Source of the DNA: Pseudomonadales bacterium
GTDB taxonomy: Bacteria > Pseudomonadota > Gammaproteobacteria > Pseudomonadales > UBA5518
Length of the DNA stretch: 64,000 nt
Assembly (NCBI GenBank): GCA_022072145.1
Contig: JAJVIG010000028.1
Coordinates: 62,001-126,000, forward strand
Reading direction: 5' to 3'
The position numbers and the translations under genes were made by a program. Below the pieces are notes generated by a model. It did no database searches and was not told the DNA's origin. It worked only from the letters and a program-made list of their open reading frames with translations. This document shows, piece after piece, positions 24,539 to 33,478 of this stretch; the first letter of the stretch is position 1; every line of letters begins with the position of its first letter.

Positions 24539-25306
24539 ATGCTGCTGACGACCGTGGTACTGGTGTTGCGCGAAATGCTCGAGGCGGCGCTGATCGTGAG
24601 TGTGCTGCTTGGCTGGTCCGTGCTGCACGGCCGCAGCCGGCGCTGGATCGGCGTGGCGCTGGTGACCGGCATCGCCGGGGCGGCGGTATACGCGGTGAAC
24701 GCCGCGGCGGTGTCGGAGTGGTTCGACTATGTGGGCATGGAGGTCGTGAACGCGGCGATGCAGTTCGCCGTCTGCACGGCGCTGCTGGTGCTCGCCGCGC
24801 GGCCCGCGGCGCGTGCGGCGACGTGGCCGATGCTGGTGGCCGTCTCACTGGCCGTGGTGCGTGAGGGTTTCGAGATCCTCCTGTACCTGTCCGGTTTCGT
24901 GGCCGACCGCGGCGCCTGGAGCACAGTGGCGCTGGGCAGCGCACTCGGAGCCGGCATCGGCATCAGTGCCGGTGCGCTGCTGTTCTACCTGGTCGTGGGG
25001 CTGCGTCGGGTGCGCGCATTGCGTGTGGCGGAGCTGCTGATCGCACTGTTCGCCGGCAACATGGCTGCGCAGGGGGTATTGCTGCTTATCCAGGCGGACT
25101 GGATTCCCGGCGGCGTGCAGGTATGGAATACCGCGGGCCTGCTGGCCGAGGACAGTGTGCTGGGGCAGTTGCTGTATGCGCTGATCGGTTACGAGGCGAC
25201 GCCGTCGATCTGGCAAGTGACGGCCTACGCGGGGGTGTTCTGCCTGCTGTTCGTGTTTTTCTTGCGCCGTCCGACCCGCGCGGACGGCAACGGATCGGGA
25301 CCCTGA
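24539..25306 (+). CDS. FTR1-family iron permease
   Basis: A 255-residue multi-spanning membrane protein with about seven transmembrane segments. The two iron-binding REXXE motifs of FTR1/EfeU are present: REMLE at residues 10-14 and REGFE near residue 108. It imports iron coupled to oxidation in the periplasm. EfeO/EfeB are not in the window; the cupredoxin upstream is the only partner visible, and a ferroxidase and FtrD homologue are missing. It is in the same transcript as the PmrA/QseB-like pair. Confidence 0.8.
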   Translation: MLLTTVVLVLREMLEAALIVSVLLGWSVLHGRSRRWIGVALVTGIAGAAVYAVNAAAVSEWFDYVGMEVVNAAMQFAVCTALLVLAARPAARAATWPMLVAVSLAVVREGFEILLYLSGFVADRGAWSTVALGSALGAGIGISAGALLFYLVVGLRRVRALRVAELLIALFAGNMAAQGVLLLIQADWIPGGVQVWNTAGLLAEDSVLGQLLYALIGYEATPSIWQVTAYAGVFCLLFVFFLRRPTRADGNGSGP

Positions 25307-25310
25307 TGTC

Positions 25311-26018
25311 ATGAAATTCCGTGCGTGTGCGATCTTCTGCGTGGCGATGGCCGGCGGCGTCCCTGCGTGGGCCGATGGATTCGCGCTCGATCGCGTGTAC
25401 CATCCGTATGTCGAACCGATGGAGCGCGAGATCGAGTGGCGCATGCGCGGCTACCCGGCCGATGCCGACGTCGGCGAACGCCTGCAGATGCATCAGATCG
25501 CCTACGGACAGGCGATCGGCGAGCGCTGGTTCGCCGAGCTGTACGCGGTCGGCCAGAGCGAGGCGGGCGCTGCGCTCGAGCCCGAGGGCTGGGAAGCGGA
25601 GCTGCGTCACCAGCTCACCGAGCAGGGTGAGTTCTGGGCCGACTGGGGCCTGCTGTTCGAGCTCGAGCGCGAACACGGCGACGTGTGGGAAGCGAGTTCC
25701 GGCGTGCTGCTCGAGAAGGAGCACGGGCAGTGGAGTACGGCGGTGAACGTCTCGCTCGGTGTGGAATGGGGGCGCGGGATCGACCGTGAACTCGAGACCC
25801 GCCTGGCCGTGCAAACCCGTTACCGGCGGTCGCCGCTGTTCGAGCCCGCAATCGAACTGCACGCCGCCGAGGACACACTTGCCGTCGGCCCGGCGGTGCT
25901 CGGAGAGCTGCGGCTGGGCAATCGGCGCTCGCTCCATTGGGAGGCGGGAGTGTATGCGGGACTCGATGACCGGACTCCCGGTCGTTCGTTCCGCGCCGGG
26001 CTCGAGTTCGGGTTCTGA
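25311..26018 (+). CDS. Predicted outer-membrane beta-barrel protein
   Basis: A 235-residue protein with a signal peptide (AIFCVAMAGGVPAWA). The mature part alternates polar and aromatic residues in short amphipathic strands (GERWFAELYAVGQSE, GEFWADWGLLFELE, STAVNVSLGVEWGRG) and ends in Phe (GLEFGF), as outer-membrane barrels do. I do not recognise the family. It starts 4 bp after the FTR1 permease gene, so a role in metal or lipid passage through the outer membrane is inferred from position only. Confidence 0.55.
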   Translation: MKFRACAIFCVAMAGGVPAWADGFALDRVYHPYVEPMEREIEWRMRGYPADADVGERLQMHQIAYGQAIGERWFAELYAVGQSEAGAALEPEGWEAELRHQLTEQGEFWADWGLLFELEREHGDVWEASSGVLLEKEHGQWSTAVNVSLGVEWGRGIDRELETRLAVQTRYRRSPLFEPAIELHAAEDTLAVGPAVLGELRLGNRRSLHWEAGVYAGLDDRTPGRSFRAGLEFGF

Positions 26019-26021
26019 GCC

Positions 26022-27152
26022 ATGAGCACCGCGCTCATCCTGTCCGGAGGCGGTGCGCGGGCGGCCTACCAGGCCGGCGTGCTGCGTGGCGTGCTCGAGA
26101 TCCACGCGCGCGACACGCTGCCGTTCGAGGTCGTTTGCGGCACCTCGGCGGGGGCGATCAATGCCGTGTATCTCGCGGCCACGGCGCACCGCGCGCGCGC
26201 GGGGATCGAGGACCTGTGCGCCGCGTGGCGCGGAATCCGCCCCGGTGACGTCTACGACCACAGCTGGCGCGCGGTGCTCGGCAACCTCGGGCGCATCGCG
26301 GCCTCATCGCTCGGGGTGGGGGCGCGACGGATTCCGGGCGCGCTGCTCGACAACGCACCGTTGCGGCGCATGCTGCCCGATTGGCTGGACTTCGATGCAG
26401 TGCATCGCAACGTTGCGACCGGCTTGCCGCGCACGCTGTGCATCACCGCGATGGACTACTGCACCGGCACCTCGGTGGCCTTCGTCGAGGGCGGCGACGT
26501 CGCACCGTGGGAGCGGCTCTACAGGCGTGGAGAGCGCACCACGATCGAGCTCGGGCACGTGGTCGCCTCGGCCGCGATCCCGATCCTGTTTCCGGCCGAA
26601 CGCATCGGCGAGCGCTGGTTCGGGGATGGCGCGCTGCGCCAGCTGCATCCGATCAGCCCGGCGCTGAAGTGCGGCGCGACGCGCCTGTTCGTGATCGGCG
26701 TCTCGGCGCCGTTCGCACCGTCGCCCGCGATGCGCGAGCGGCGCCGGCCGGGGATCGGCCAGATGGCCGGCCACCTGCTGAACCGCGAGTTCATCGACAA
26801 CCTCGAGGCCGACATCGAGCTCGCGCAGCGTTTCAACCTGATCGCGCAGACGCTGGGGCCTGCCGAGCGCGAGCGTCTCGGCATGGCGCCGATCGAAACG
26901 CTGGTGATCACGCCGTCGGCGCATTTCAACGAGATCGCGGTGCGTTACCTGCGCCACCAGCCGCGCACCGTCAGGTTGCTGCAGCGCATGCTCGGCACCA
27001 CGCCGCGCGGGGCCGGTGCGAGTTTCGCGAGCTACCTGATGTTCGACGGCGAATTCTGCGACTGCCTGATGGCGATGGGGTATCGCGACGCGCTCGCCGA
27101 GCGCGAGCGCGTGCGCGATTTTCTCGCCGCCGGCGTCAGTCCGGATCGGTGA
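26022..27152 (+). CDS. Patatin-like phospholipase
   Basis: A 376-residue patatin-fold acyl hydrolase. SGGGARAAYQAGVL (oxyanion loop), GTSAGAINA (nucleophile Ser) and GDGALRQ (catalytic Asp of DGA) are all present, so the Ser-Asp dyad is intact. No signal peptide. Begins 4 bp after the barrel gene and so may be part of the regulator/iron operon. Its last 17 bp overlap the nitronate monooxygenase gene, which converges. Predicted cytoplasmic or peripheral lipid deacylase. Confidence 0.85.
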   Translation: MSTALILSGGGARAAYQAGVLRGVLEIHARDTLPFEVVCGTSAGAINAVYLAATAHRARAGIEDLCAAWRGIRPGDVYDHSWRAVLGNLGRIAASSLGVGARRIPGALLDNAPLRRMLPDWLDFDAVHRNVATGLPRTLCITAMDYCTGTSVAFVEGGDVAPWERLYRRGERTTIELGHVVASAAIPILFPAERIGERWFGDGALRQLHPISPALKCGATRLFVIGVSAPFAPSPAMRERRRPGIGQMAGHLLNREFIDNLEADIELAQRFNLIAQTLGPAERERLGMAPIETLVITPSAHFNEIAVRYLRHQPRTVRLLQRMLGTTPRGAGASFASYLMFDGEFCDCLMAMGYRDALAERERVRDFLAAGVSPDR

Positions 27153-28263
27153 TGCGGTTCAACCGCTCCAGCGTATCGGCGTATTCCTGCAGCAGCCGCT
27201 GCACCACGCCGCGGCTGGTCTCGACGTGGTCGATCTGGCCGACGACCTGCCCGATCGGGTGGAATCCGACCTTGCGCGTTTCCGCGACCGCCACGTAGCG
27301 GTAGGTGCGGCGCATCGCGTCGGCGCTGACCAGTCCCTGCAGCGGCATCGGCAGCGGCTTGGGGTTCTGCGGTGCGGCCCAGGCCTCGGTCCAGTCGTTG
27401 CGCAGCATCCGCGCCGGCTTGCCGGTCCACGACGGTGAGCGCACGGTGTCCTCGCTGGTCGCGGCGAAATAGCACTCCTTCTCCTCGGGTTCCGCGGCTG
27501 CCTCGGCGACCGTCAGCCACAGCGAACCGCACCACACGCCCTCGGCGCCCATCGCAAGCGCGGCGGCGACCTGGCGGCCGTTGCCGATGCCGCCGGCCGC
27601 GAGCACGGGCAGCGGCGCGACCGCGTCGATGATCTGCGGCCACAGCACGACCGAGCCGACCTCGCCGGTGTGTCCACCGCCCTCGCTGCCCTGCGCGACG
27701 ATGATGTCGACTCCGTTCCTCTTGTGCTGCAGCGCCTGCTTGACCTTGCCGCACAGCGCGGCGACCAGCCGCCCGCTGGCGTGGATGCGATCGATCATGT
27801 CCTTCGGCGGCGTGCCGAGCGCGTTGGCTATCAGCTTGACGTTCGGGCGTTTCAGCGCCTCCTCGAGCAGCGGCGCGGCGGTCGCTTCGGTCCAGCCCAG
27901 CAGCCCGATGCGCTCGTCCTGGTCGGGCCATTCGGGAACGCCGTGCTCGCGCAGCAGTGTCGCGGCGAAGTCGTGATGGCCCTGCGGGACCATCGCGCTG
28001 AGCTGCTTTTCGAGCTCGGCCGGATCGAGGGTGCCGATACCCTCGTACTTCTGCGGGATCACGATATCGACCGCGTAGGGTTTATCGCCGATGCGCGCGT
28101 CGATCCAGTCGAGTTCCTCGCGCAGGCGCTCGGGCGAGAAGCCCACCGCGCCGAGCACGCCGAGACCGCCGGCCTTGCTGACGGCCACGACCACGTCGCG
28201 GCAATGGGTGAATGCGAAGATCGGAACCTCGATGCCGAGTCGCTCGCAGATGGGAGTGCGCAT
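27136..28263 (-). CDS. Nitronate monooxygenase / 2-nitropropane dioxygenase-like flavoprotein
   Basis: A 375-residue FMN-dependent TIM-barrel protein. AVSKAGGLGVLGAV near residue 27 is the FMN phosphate loop; VIVAQGSEGGGHTGEVGS holds the catalytic His region; LPVLAAGGIGNG is the phosphate-binding strand. The family oxidises alkyl nitronates, or, in lipid-degrading bacteria, reduces enoyl groups in rings. It is monocistronic, with an AT-poor 176-bp upstream gap. The exact substrate is uncertain; a role in steroid ring catabolism is possible. Confidence 0.8.
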   Translation of the reverse strand: MRTPICERLGIEVPIFAFTHCRDVVVAVSKAGGLGVLGAVGFSPERLREELDWIDARIGDKPYAVDIVIPQKYEGIGTLDPAELEKQLSAMVPQGHHDFAATLLREHGVPEWPDQDERIGLLGWTEATAAPLLEEALKRPNVKLIANALGTPPKDMIDRIHASGRLVAALCGKVKQALQHKRNGVDIIVAQGSEGGGHTGEVGSVVLWPQIIDAVAPLPVLAAGGIGNGRQVAAALAMGAEGVWCGSLWLTVAEAAAEPEEKECYFAATSEDTVRSPSWTGKPARMLRNDWTEAWAAPQNPKPLPMPLQGLVSADAMRRTYRYVAVAETRKVGFHPIGQVVGQIDHVETSRGVVQRLLQEYADTLERLNRITDPD

Positions 28264-28439
28264 GGTGGAAACCCCGGTTGCTAGTGGTGCGTGTCCAATG
28301 ATCGGGGCGGCGTGCTCGCCGCAGCAATGGGAAAGCGGGTCAACCCGGGGTGGCCAAAGCGATCAGCGTGTCCCGGTGCGGTTGCCGCCGCGAGCCGCCA
28401 GCCCCTACACTGCCGCGGTCGTCCAACGGGGTTGCACCA

Positions 28440-28934
28440 ATGGTTCGCGCGCTCGCCTCCGGTCTCGTCCTGTCGCTGCTGGCGCTGCTGCTCGCCGCGT
28501 GCGCGGGGCTGGGCGGACCGATCGAGAATCCGCGCGTGACCGTGACTTCGCTGAGGTTGCTGCCGGCCGAGGGCGTCGAGCAGCGCATCGAGGTGGGGCT
28601 GCGGCTGCTGAACCCGAACTCCTTCGATCTCGATGCGAAGGGGCTGGTGATCAGCCTCGGACTGAACGGTGTGCCGCTGCTCAAGGGCGCCACCGCCGAC
28701 CTGCCGCGCGTGCCGGCCTATGGCGAGGCGACCACGCAGCTCACGCTGAGCGTCAGCCTGATGAGCGGGCTGCGCCTGATCAGCCGGCTTGCCGAGCAGC
28801 CGGACGAGCCGCTGCAGTACCGGCTCGAGGCGCGACTCGACCTGCGGCGCCCGTTCTGGAAGCGGCTCACGCTGATGGAGCAGGGCGAAATCGCGCCGCG
28901 GCGCGCGGGCGCCGCCGGCGCCGAGACGGACTGA
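28440..28934 (+). CDS. LEA14-like lipoprotein
   Basis: A 164-residue protein with a lipoprotein signal (LVLSLLALLLAACAG; Cys at residue 21). The mature part is a LEA2/WHy beta-sandwich: VTSLRLLPAEG, IEVGLRLLNPNSFDLDAKGL and GLNGVPLLKG. Such domains bind nothing known in bacteria and may act in envelope stress or desiccation. Start ATG at 28440. It precedes the DUF3301 gene by 16 bp. Function unproven. Confidence 0.75.
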   Translation: MVRALASGLVLSLLALLLAACAGLGGPIENPRVTVTSLRLLPAEGVEQRIEVGLRLLNPNSFDLDAKGLVISLGLNGVPLLKGATADLPRVPAYGEATTQLTLSVSLMSGLRLISRLAEQPDEPLQYRLEARLDLRRPFWKRLTLMEQGEIAPRRAGAAGAETD

Positions 28935-28950
28935 GGCCGGCTGCTGCACG

Positions 28951-29268
28951 ATGACGATCGGCGAAATCCTGCTGGGCGCCGCGATGGCGGCGGCCGCGTG
29001 GATCTACTTCGAGGGCATGCGGGTGCGCGAGGCGGCCTTGCGCGCCGGGCGCGAGTACTGCCGCACGAGCGGGCTGCAACTGCTGGACGAGACCGTCGCG
29101 CGCCAGCGCATCGGCGTGGCGCGTGACGCCGGCGGCCAGTTACGCATCCGCCGCGCGTTCGGTTTCGAATTCACCAGCGACGGCGAGCGCCGCTACCGCG
29201 GCGAGATCGCGATGCTCGGGATGCGGGTCGAAGGCGTGCGGGTCGAGTTGCACCGGATCGTGCACTGA
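28951..29268 (+). CDS. DUF3301 family protein
   Basis: A 105-residue small membrane-anchored protein. A hydrophobic N-terminal helix (ILLGAAMAAAAWIYFEG) is followed by EYCRTSGLQLLDETVA and RRAFGFEFTSDGERRYRGEI, the conserved blocks of DUF3301, found only in gammaproteobacteria. It follows the LEA-type lipoprotein gene by 16 bp and converges on the HNH gene. Function unknown. Confidence 0.75.
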   Translation: MTIGEILLGAAMAAAAWIYFEGMRVREAALRAGREYCRTSGLQLLDETVARQRIGVARDAGGQLRIRRAFGFEFTSDGERRYRGEIAMLGMRVEGVRVELHRIVH

Positions 29269-29294
29269 GTTGTGCACGCCGCGCGCGGGGGCGA

Positions 29295-29858
29295 TCAGTT
29301 CCAGCGCGAGTGCGGCGAGAACTGGGCGCGCAGGAACTCCATCTGGTCGCCGCGGATGCGGTCGCTGTTGATCAGTGCCAGCCATTCGGCCGTGTTCGGC
29401 TGGTACGGGATCGCGATCATCTCCATGCAGGCTTCTTCCGGCAGCCGGCTGCCCTTGCGCTGGTTGCAGCGCTTGCAGGCCGCGACCACGTTGGTCCACT
29501 GGTCGCGCCCCCCGCGCGAGCGCGGCACGATGTGGTCGCGCGTCAGTTCGCGCTCCGGCAGCTTCAGCGCGCAGTACATGCAGAGGTGGCGGTCGCGGCG
29601 GAACAGCGCGCGGTTGGTCAGCGGGGGCACCAGACGCGGTTTCCACGCCACGTGGCCTGAGCAGGCTATGATGCTGTGCAGGTCGATCGTCGACTGGAGG
29701 CCGGTGAGCCGCGAGAATCCGCCGTGGACCGTGCGTACCCGCTCGCCCAGCGTCCACGCGACGAGTTCGCGTGCGTAGAGACAGGTTGCTTCCTGCCAGC
29801 TCAGCCATTCCACCGGCTGGCCGGCGATGTTTAGGCGCAGGATGTGCGGAGTCAGCAT
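29295..29858 (-). CDS. HNH endonuclease
   Basis: A 187-residue HNH nuclease. CMYC and CKRC zinc-knuckle pairs flank LTRDHIVPRSRGG, the HNH core, and TNVVAACKRCNQRKGS completes the beta-beta-alpha metal fold. The N-terminal 100 residues (LNIAGQPVEWLSWQEA) are a conserved domain of stand-alone bacterial HNH proteins encoded in ordinary chromosomal places. No toxin-antitoxin, restriction or intron sequence surrounds it. Its DNA target is unknown. ATG at 29858 fits the conserved start. Confidence 0.85.
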   Translation of the reverse strand: MLTPHILRLNIAGQPVEWLSWQEATCLYARELVAWTLGERVRTVHGGFSRLTGLQSTIDLHSIIACSGHVAWKPRLVPPLTNRALFRRDRHLCMYCALKLPERELTRDHIVPRSRGGRDQWTNVVAACKRCNQRKGSRLPEEACMEMIAIPYQPNTAEWLALINSDRIRGDQMEFLRAQFSPHSRWN

Positions 29859-30030
29859 CCCGTGGCTCCTGCGCGATTCGCTGTTGCCCTGCAGAAGGCC
29901 CGACCCCCCTCGTGCGTGCGCGTCTGGTGCGAAAACCGCCTGCGAATTACAGTAACCGCAGACACCGATGCCTGGCAACCGTCCGTGCCGACGCCGCGAT
30001 TCCAGCCTCCGCGAGGGAGATGACACGCGC

Positions 30031-31035
30031 ATGACCGTTCCGCCCGACCTGATGCGCGCGATGGTGCTGCACGCGCCGGGGGAGCGCCTGCGCGAGGAGC
30101 ACCGCCCGCTGCCGCGCCCTGGAGCGGGGCAACTGCTGCTGCGCGTGCACGCCTGCGGCATCTGCCGCACCGATCTTCATGTGGTCGACGGTGAACTGAC
30201 CGAGCCGGTGCTGCCGCTGATTCCGGGACACCAGATCGTCGGCGAGGTGGTCGAGGCTGGCGCGCAAACCAGCGGATTCCCGCCCGGCACGCGCGTCGGG
30301 GTGCCGTGGCTGGGCGGCAGTTGCGGGGCCTGCGAGTTCTGTCGTGGCGGCGAGGAGAACCTCTGCGCCCAGGCCCGCTACACCGGTTACCAGATCGACG
30401 GCGGCTTCGCCGGGTATTGCGTGGCCGATTCCCGCTACTGCTTTGCCATCGACCCACGTCTCGACAGCGTGCAGGCCGCGCCGTTGCTGTGCGCGGGGCT
30501 GATCGGCTACCGCAGCTGGCGCCCGGCGCGCAGCGCGCGGCGCATCGGCTTCTACGGCTTCGGCGCCGCCGCGCACATCCTGGTGCAGGTCGCCCGCCAC
30601 CACGGCCAGCAGGTATGCGCGTTCACGCGTCCGGGCGATGTCGTGGCGCAGGAGTTCGCGCGCCGTCTCGGCGCCGCCTGGGCCGGCGGCAGCGACGAGC
30701 CGGCGCCGGTGGAGCTCGATGCCGCGATCATCTTCGCGCCGGACGGCGCGCTGTTGCCGCTGGCGTTGCGCGCGGTGCGCCGCGGCGGACGCGTGATCTG
30801 CGCGGGCATCCACATGAGCGATATCCCGTCGTTCCCATACGCTGACCTGTGGGGCGAGCGGCATATCCAGTCGATCGCGAACCTCACCAGGCGTGACGGC
30901 GAGGAATTCCTGCCGCTTGCGGCCGGGCTGCCGGTGCGCACGGAGGTGACGATCTATCCGCTGGCCGCGGCCAACGAGGCGCTGGACGATCTGCGCGCCG
31001 GGCGTTTCACGGGCGCCGCTGTCGTGATTCCCTGA
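30031..31035 (+). CDS. Zinc-dependent alcohol dehydrogenase
   Basis: A 334-residue MDR enzyme. CGICRTDLHVVDGEL and GHQIVGEVVEAG give catalytic zinc Cys and His; the four structural-zinc cysteines are in GGSCGACEFCRGGEENLC. The cofactor motif is FYGFGAAAHIL (Gly-x-Gly-x-x-Ala, slightly degenerate). Similar proteins reduce aldehydes with NAD(P)H. GAGGGAGA lies 10 bp before the ATG. It converges on the phasin terminator. Substrate not predictable. Confidence 0.85.
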   Translation: MTVPPDLMRAMVLHAPGERLREEHRPLPRPGAGQLLLRVHACGICRTDLHVVDGELTEPVLPLIPGHQIVGEVVEAGAQTSGFPPGTRVGVPWLGGSCGACEFCRGGEENLCAQARYTGYQIDGGFAGYCVADSRYCFAIDPRLDSVQAAPLLCAGLIGYRSWRPARSARRIGFYGFGAAAHILVQVARHHGQQVCAFTRPGDVVAQEFARRLGAAWAGGSDEPAPVELDAAIIFAPDGALLPLALRAVRRGGRVICAGIHMSDIPSFPYADLWGERHIQSIANLTRRDGEEFLPLAAGLPVRTEVTIYPLAAANEALDDLRAGRFTGAAVVIP

Positions 31036-31044
31036 ATCGCGCCC

Positions 31045-31070
31045 AAAAAAAAGCCACCCCGAAGGGTGGC
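31045..31070 (-). terminator. Rho-independent terminator of the phasin gene
   Basis: On the minus strand GCCACCC-TTCG-GGGTGGC is followed by eight T. A 7-bp GC-rich stem with a UUCG tetraloop, 31 bp after the phasin stop. Confidence 0.9.
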
Positions 31071-31100
31071 TGGAAACGGGTCGAAGAGACGAGTGCGGGA

Positions 31101-31568
31101 TCAGGCGGCCTTGCGGACGCGGTTGGTCAGCTTGCGCACGGCCTTGCGGAACTTCTCGACGCCGTCCTCGAGCTGGGCCGGAATCTCGATGTCGTTCACG
31201 CGCTTGCGCAGGTCGCGGCTCATGTCCTTCTGCGCCTTGTCGAGGTCGCGGCGGACCTGTTCGCCACGCTTGACCAGTTGGTTCCACTCCTTCGGAGCTT
31301 CCTTGCGCGCCTTGGCCATCCGGCTGTTCAGGTGGTCGTACACGCGGCCGTAGATGCCCAGTTGCACGTAGGCGGCTTCCTTCATCGTTTCGGTTGCCTT
31401 CTTGACCGTGCTCTCGGCGCGCGCCTTGGCGGCGGCGGGCTTGCGACCGGCGGGCTTGCGGCCGGCCGGCTTGCGTGCGGTGGCCTTCGGCGCGGCTGCG
31501 CGGCGCGGTGCGACGCGGCGGGTCTTCGGCTTCGCGGTGCCTTCGGTGGTGTTCGCTACTTCTGCCAT
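31101..31568 (-). CDS. Phasin-family protein with histone-like N-terminal tail
   Basis: A 155-residue very basic protein. Residues 15-50 are Ala/Pro/Lys-rich (KPAGRKPAGRKPAAAK repeats), like histone H1 or the tail of Pseudomonas PhaF. Residues 50-155 are a helical phasin-like region (VQLGIYGRVYDHLNSRM, LEDGVEKFRKAVRKLTN) that would coat polyhydroxyalkanoate granules. In PhaF the basic repeats follow the phasin domain; here they precede it. Monocistronic with its own strong terminator. No phaC is in the window, so PHA attachment is inference; a nucleoid role is the alternative. Confidence 0.7.
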   Translation of the reverse strand: MAEVANTTEGTAKPKTRRVAPRRAAAPKATARKPAGRKPAGRKPAAAKARAESTVKKATETMKEAAYVQLGIYGRVYDHLNSRMAKARKEAPKEWNQLVKRGEQVRRDLDKAQKDMSRDLRKRVNDIEIPAQLEDGVEKFRKAVRKLTNRVRKAA

Positions 31569-31748
31569 GGTGTGCCTCCTGTGGGGGCTGGGTTCGGGGG
31601 TCCATGAACCTTCGTGTTCAGGATGGTGCGCAGAATACGGATCGCGATTAGAAAGCTCATACTAGAAAAACCGGTCACTTGGCCGCGCACGCGACCGATG
31701 CGTTAAGCTCGGCGGCGGACGATCGCAACCGATGCGGCGAGGTGGTTG

Positions 31749-32780
31749 ATGGACAGTGGCGCGATGCAGGAATTGCCGCCCGGATCGCTAGCCGGCTGGC
31801 TGGCCGCGGCGGTTCCGGGCGCGGGCGCGCTGCGCGGCGTGCGCAAGTTCCCGGGCGGACAGTCGAACCCGACCTTCCTGCTCGAGGCCGACGCCGGGCG
31901 CTACGTGTTGCGGCGCAAGCCGCCGGGCGTGCTGCTGCCGTCGGCGCACGCGGTCGAACGCGAGTACCGGGTGCTGCGCGCCCTGCACGGCACCGCGGTC
32001 CCGGTGCCGGCGGCGCTCGCGCTGTGCGAGGACACGGCCGTCATCGGTAGCGTGTTCTATGTGATGGAGTTCCTCGACGGGCGCGTGCTGTGGGACCCGG
32101 CGCTGCCGGAGCTGGATGCGCAGCGTCGCGCTCGCGTCTACGACCAGATGAATCGCGTGCTCGCGGCGCTGCATGCGGTCGATGTGGGCGCGGTGGGGCT
32201 GGGCGATTATGGCCAGCCCGGCCAGTACGCCGCGCGTCAGCTGGGGCGCTGGATCCGCCAGTACCGCGCCGCCGAGACGCAGCGCATCGATGCGATGGAA
32301 GAACTGATCGCGTGGCTGGAGGCGACGCTGCCGCCCGACGACGGCCGCGTGGCGCTGGTGCACGGTGACTACCGGCTCGACAACCTGATGTTCGATCCGC
32401 GCGAGGAGCGCGTGATCGCGGTGCTGGACTGGGAGTTGTCGACGCTGGGGCACCCGGTCGCCGATCTGGCGTACCAATGCATGCAGTGGCGCCTGCCGCA
32501 GGGCGAGCAACGCCTGCGCGGACTCGCCGGCGTCGACCGTCGCGCACTCGGCATCCCGGACGAGCAGGAGTATGTACAGCGCTACTGCGAGCGCAGCGGC
32601 ATGGATGCGGTTGCGCACTGGCACTTCTGGCTGGCGCTGAGTTTCTTCCGGCTGGCGGCGATCTGCCAGGGCGTGTACAAACGCGGCATCGACGGCAATG
32701 CCTCGAGCACCGAGGCGCTGCGCTTCGGCGAGGCGGCACGCCTGATCGCCGCGGCATCACTGGAGGTGATCCGGACATGA
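31749..32780 (+). CDS. Aminoglycoside-phosphotransferase-like kinase (ACAD10/11-type)
   Basis: A 343-residue APH-fold protein. [10 protein letters not shown] and YVLRRKPPG give the nucleotide loop and Lys; [14 protein letters not shown] is the catalytic HGD loop, and [18 protein letters not shown] the metal-binding DxE/D. This subgroup is fused to acyl-CoA dehydrogenases in animals (ACAD10/11) and phosphorylates 4-hydroxyacyl-CoA. Here it stands alone. ATG at 31749 follows GAGGTGG. The msrA start overlaps its stop codon. Confidence 0.8.
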   Translation: MDSGAMQELPPGSLAGWLAAAVPGAGALRGVRKFPGGQSNPTFLLEADAGRYVLRRKPPGVLLPSAHAVEREYRVLRALHGTAVPVPAALALCEDTAVIGSVFYVMEFLDGRVLWDPALPELDAQRRARVYDQMNRVLAALHAVDVGAVGLGDYGQPGQYAARQLGRWIRQYRAAETQRIDAMEELIAWLEATLPPDDGRVALVHGDYRLDNLMFDPREERVIAVLDWELSTLGHPVADLAYQCMQWRLPQGEQRLRGLAGVDRRALGIPDEQEYVQRYCERSGMDAVAHWHFWLALSFFRLAAICQGVYKRGIDGNASSTEALRFGEAARLIAAASLEVIRT

Positions 32781-33394
32781 TTCCCGCCGATCCCTTGCCC
32801 GGGCGCAGCGAAGCGATGCCGGTGACCACGACGCATTTCGTCAGCGGCGCGCGCATCGTGCCGCCGTTCGCGCCCGGCCTGGAGATCGCCGGTTTCGCGC
32901 TCGGCTGTTTCTGGGGCGCCGAGCGGCTGTTCTGGCGCCAGCCGGGAGTGGTCGCCACCGCGGTCGGCTATGCCGGCGGCGTCACGCCGAATCCCAGCTA
33001 CCGGGAAGTCTGCAGCGGGCGCACCGGGCACGCCGAGGTGGTGCGGGTGGTGTTCGACCCGGCGCGCATCGGCTACGAGGCGTTGTTGCGCGTGTTCTGG
33101 GAGAACCACGACCCCACGCAGGGAATGCGCCAGGGCAACGACGTGGGAAGCCAGTACCGCTCGGCGATCCACACCACCTCCGGGCGCCAGCTGGAGGCCG
33201 CGCTCGCCTCGCGCGCGGCGTACGCGCGGGTGCTGGCGGCGGCCGGCTATCCGGCGATCACCACCGAAATCGAACCGGCCGGCCCGTTCTATTACGCCGA
33301 GGAGTACCACCAGCAGTACCTCGCGAAGAACCCGGACGGTTATTGCGGGATCGGTGGTACCGGCCTCGCGTGTCCGGGATCCGCCGGCGGTTGA
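32777..33394 (+). CDS. msrA: Peptide methionine-(S)-sulfoxide reductase
   Basis: A 205-residue Msr[16 protein letters not shown] carries the catalytic Cys, [12 protein letters not shown] and [12 protein letters not shown] are conserved blocks, and the tail [14 protein letters not shown] holds the resolving cysteines. Repairs oxidised methionine. ATGA overlap with the kinase gene indicates coupling. The 35-residue N-terminal extension before the core is slightly longer than E. coli. Confidence 0.9.
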   Translation: MIPADPLPGRSEAMPVTTTHFVSGARIVPPFAPGLEIAGFALGCFWGAERLFWRQPGVVATAVGYAGGVTPNPSYREVCSGRTGHAEVVRVVFDPARIGYEALLRVFWENHDPTQGMRQGNDVGSQYRSAIHTTSGRQLEAALASRAAYARVLAAAGYPAITTEIEPAGPFYYAEEYHQQYLAKNPDGYCGIGGTGLACPGSAGG

Positions 33395-33412
33395 GCGGCA
33401 CGGAAATTGCGG

Positions 33413-33441
33413 TTTACCGGCACCGGGGGCGCCCGTATAAT
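33413..33441 (+). promoter_or_regulatory. Sigma-70 promoter of guaBA
   Basis: TTTACC at 33413 and a perfect TATAAT at 33436, 17 bp apart, 38 bp before the guaB ATG. Confidence 0.75.
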
Positions 33442-33478
33442 GCCGCGCCTTCATCTCGTTAGCCCTTGCGGAGCCACC

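Noticed and set aside
31690..31710. Fourth PmrA/QseB box (GATGCGTTAAG at about 31698)
   Set aside because: Only the second half-site is present; the partner hexamer at the correct spacing is GC-rich.
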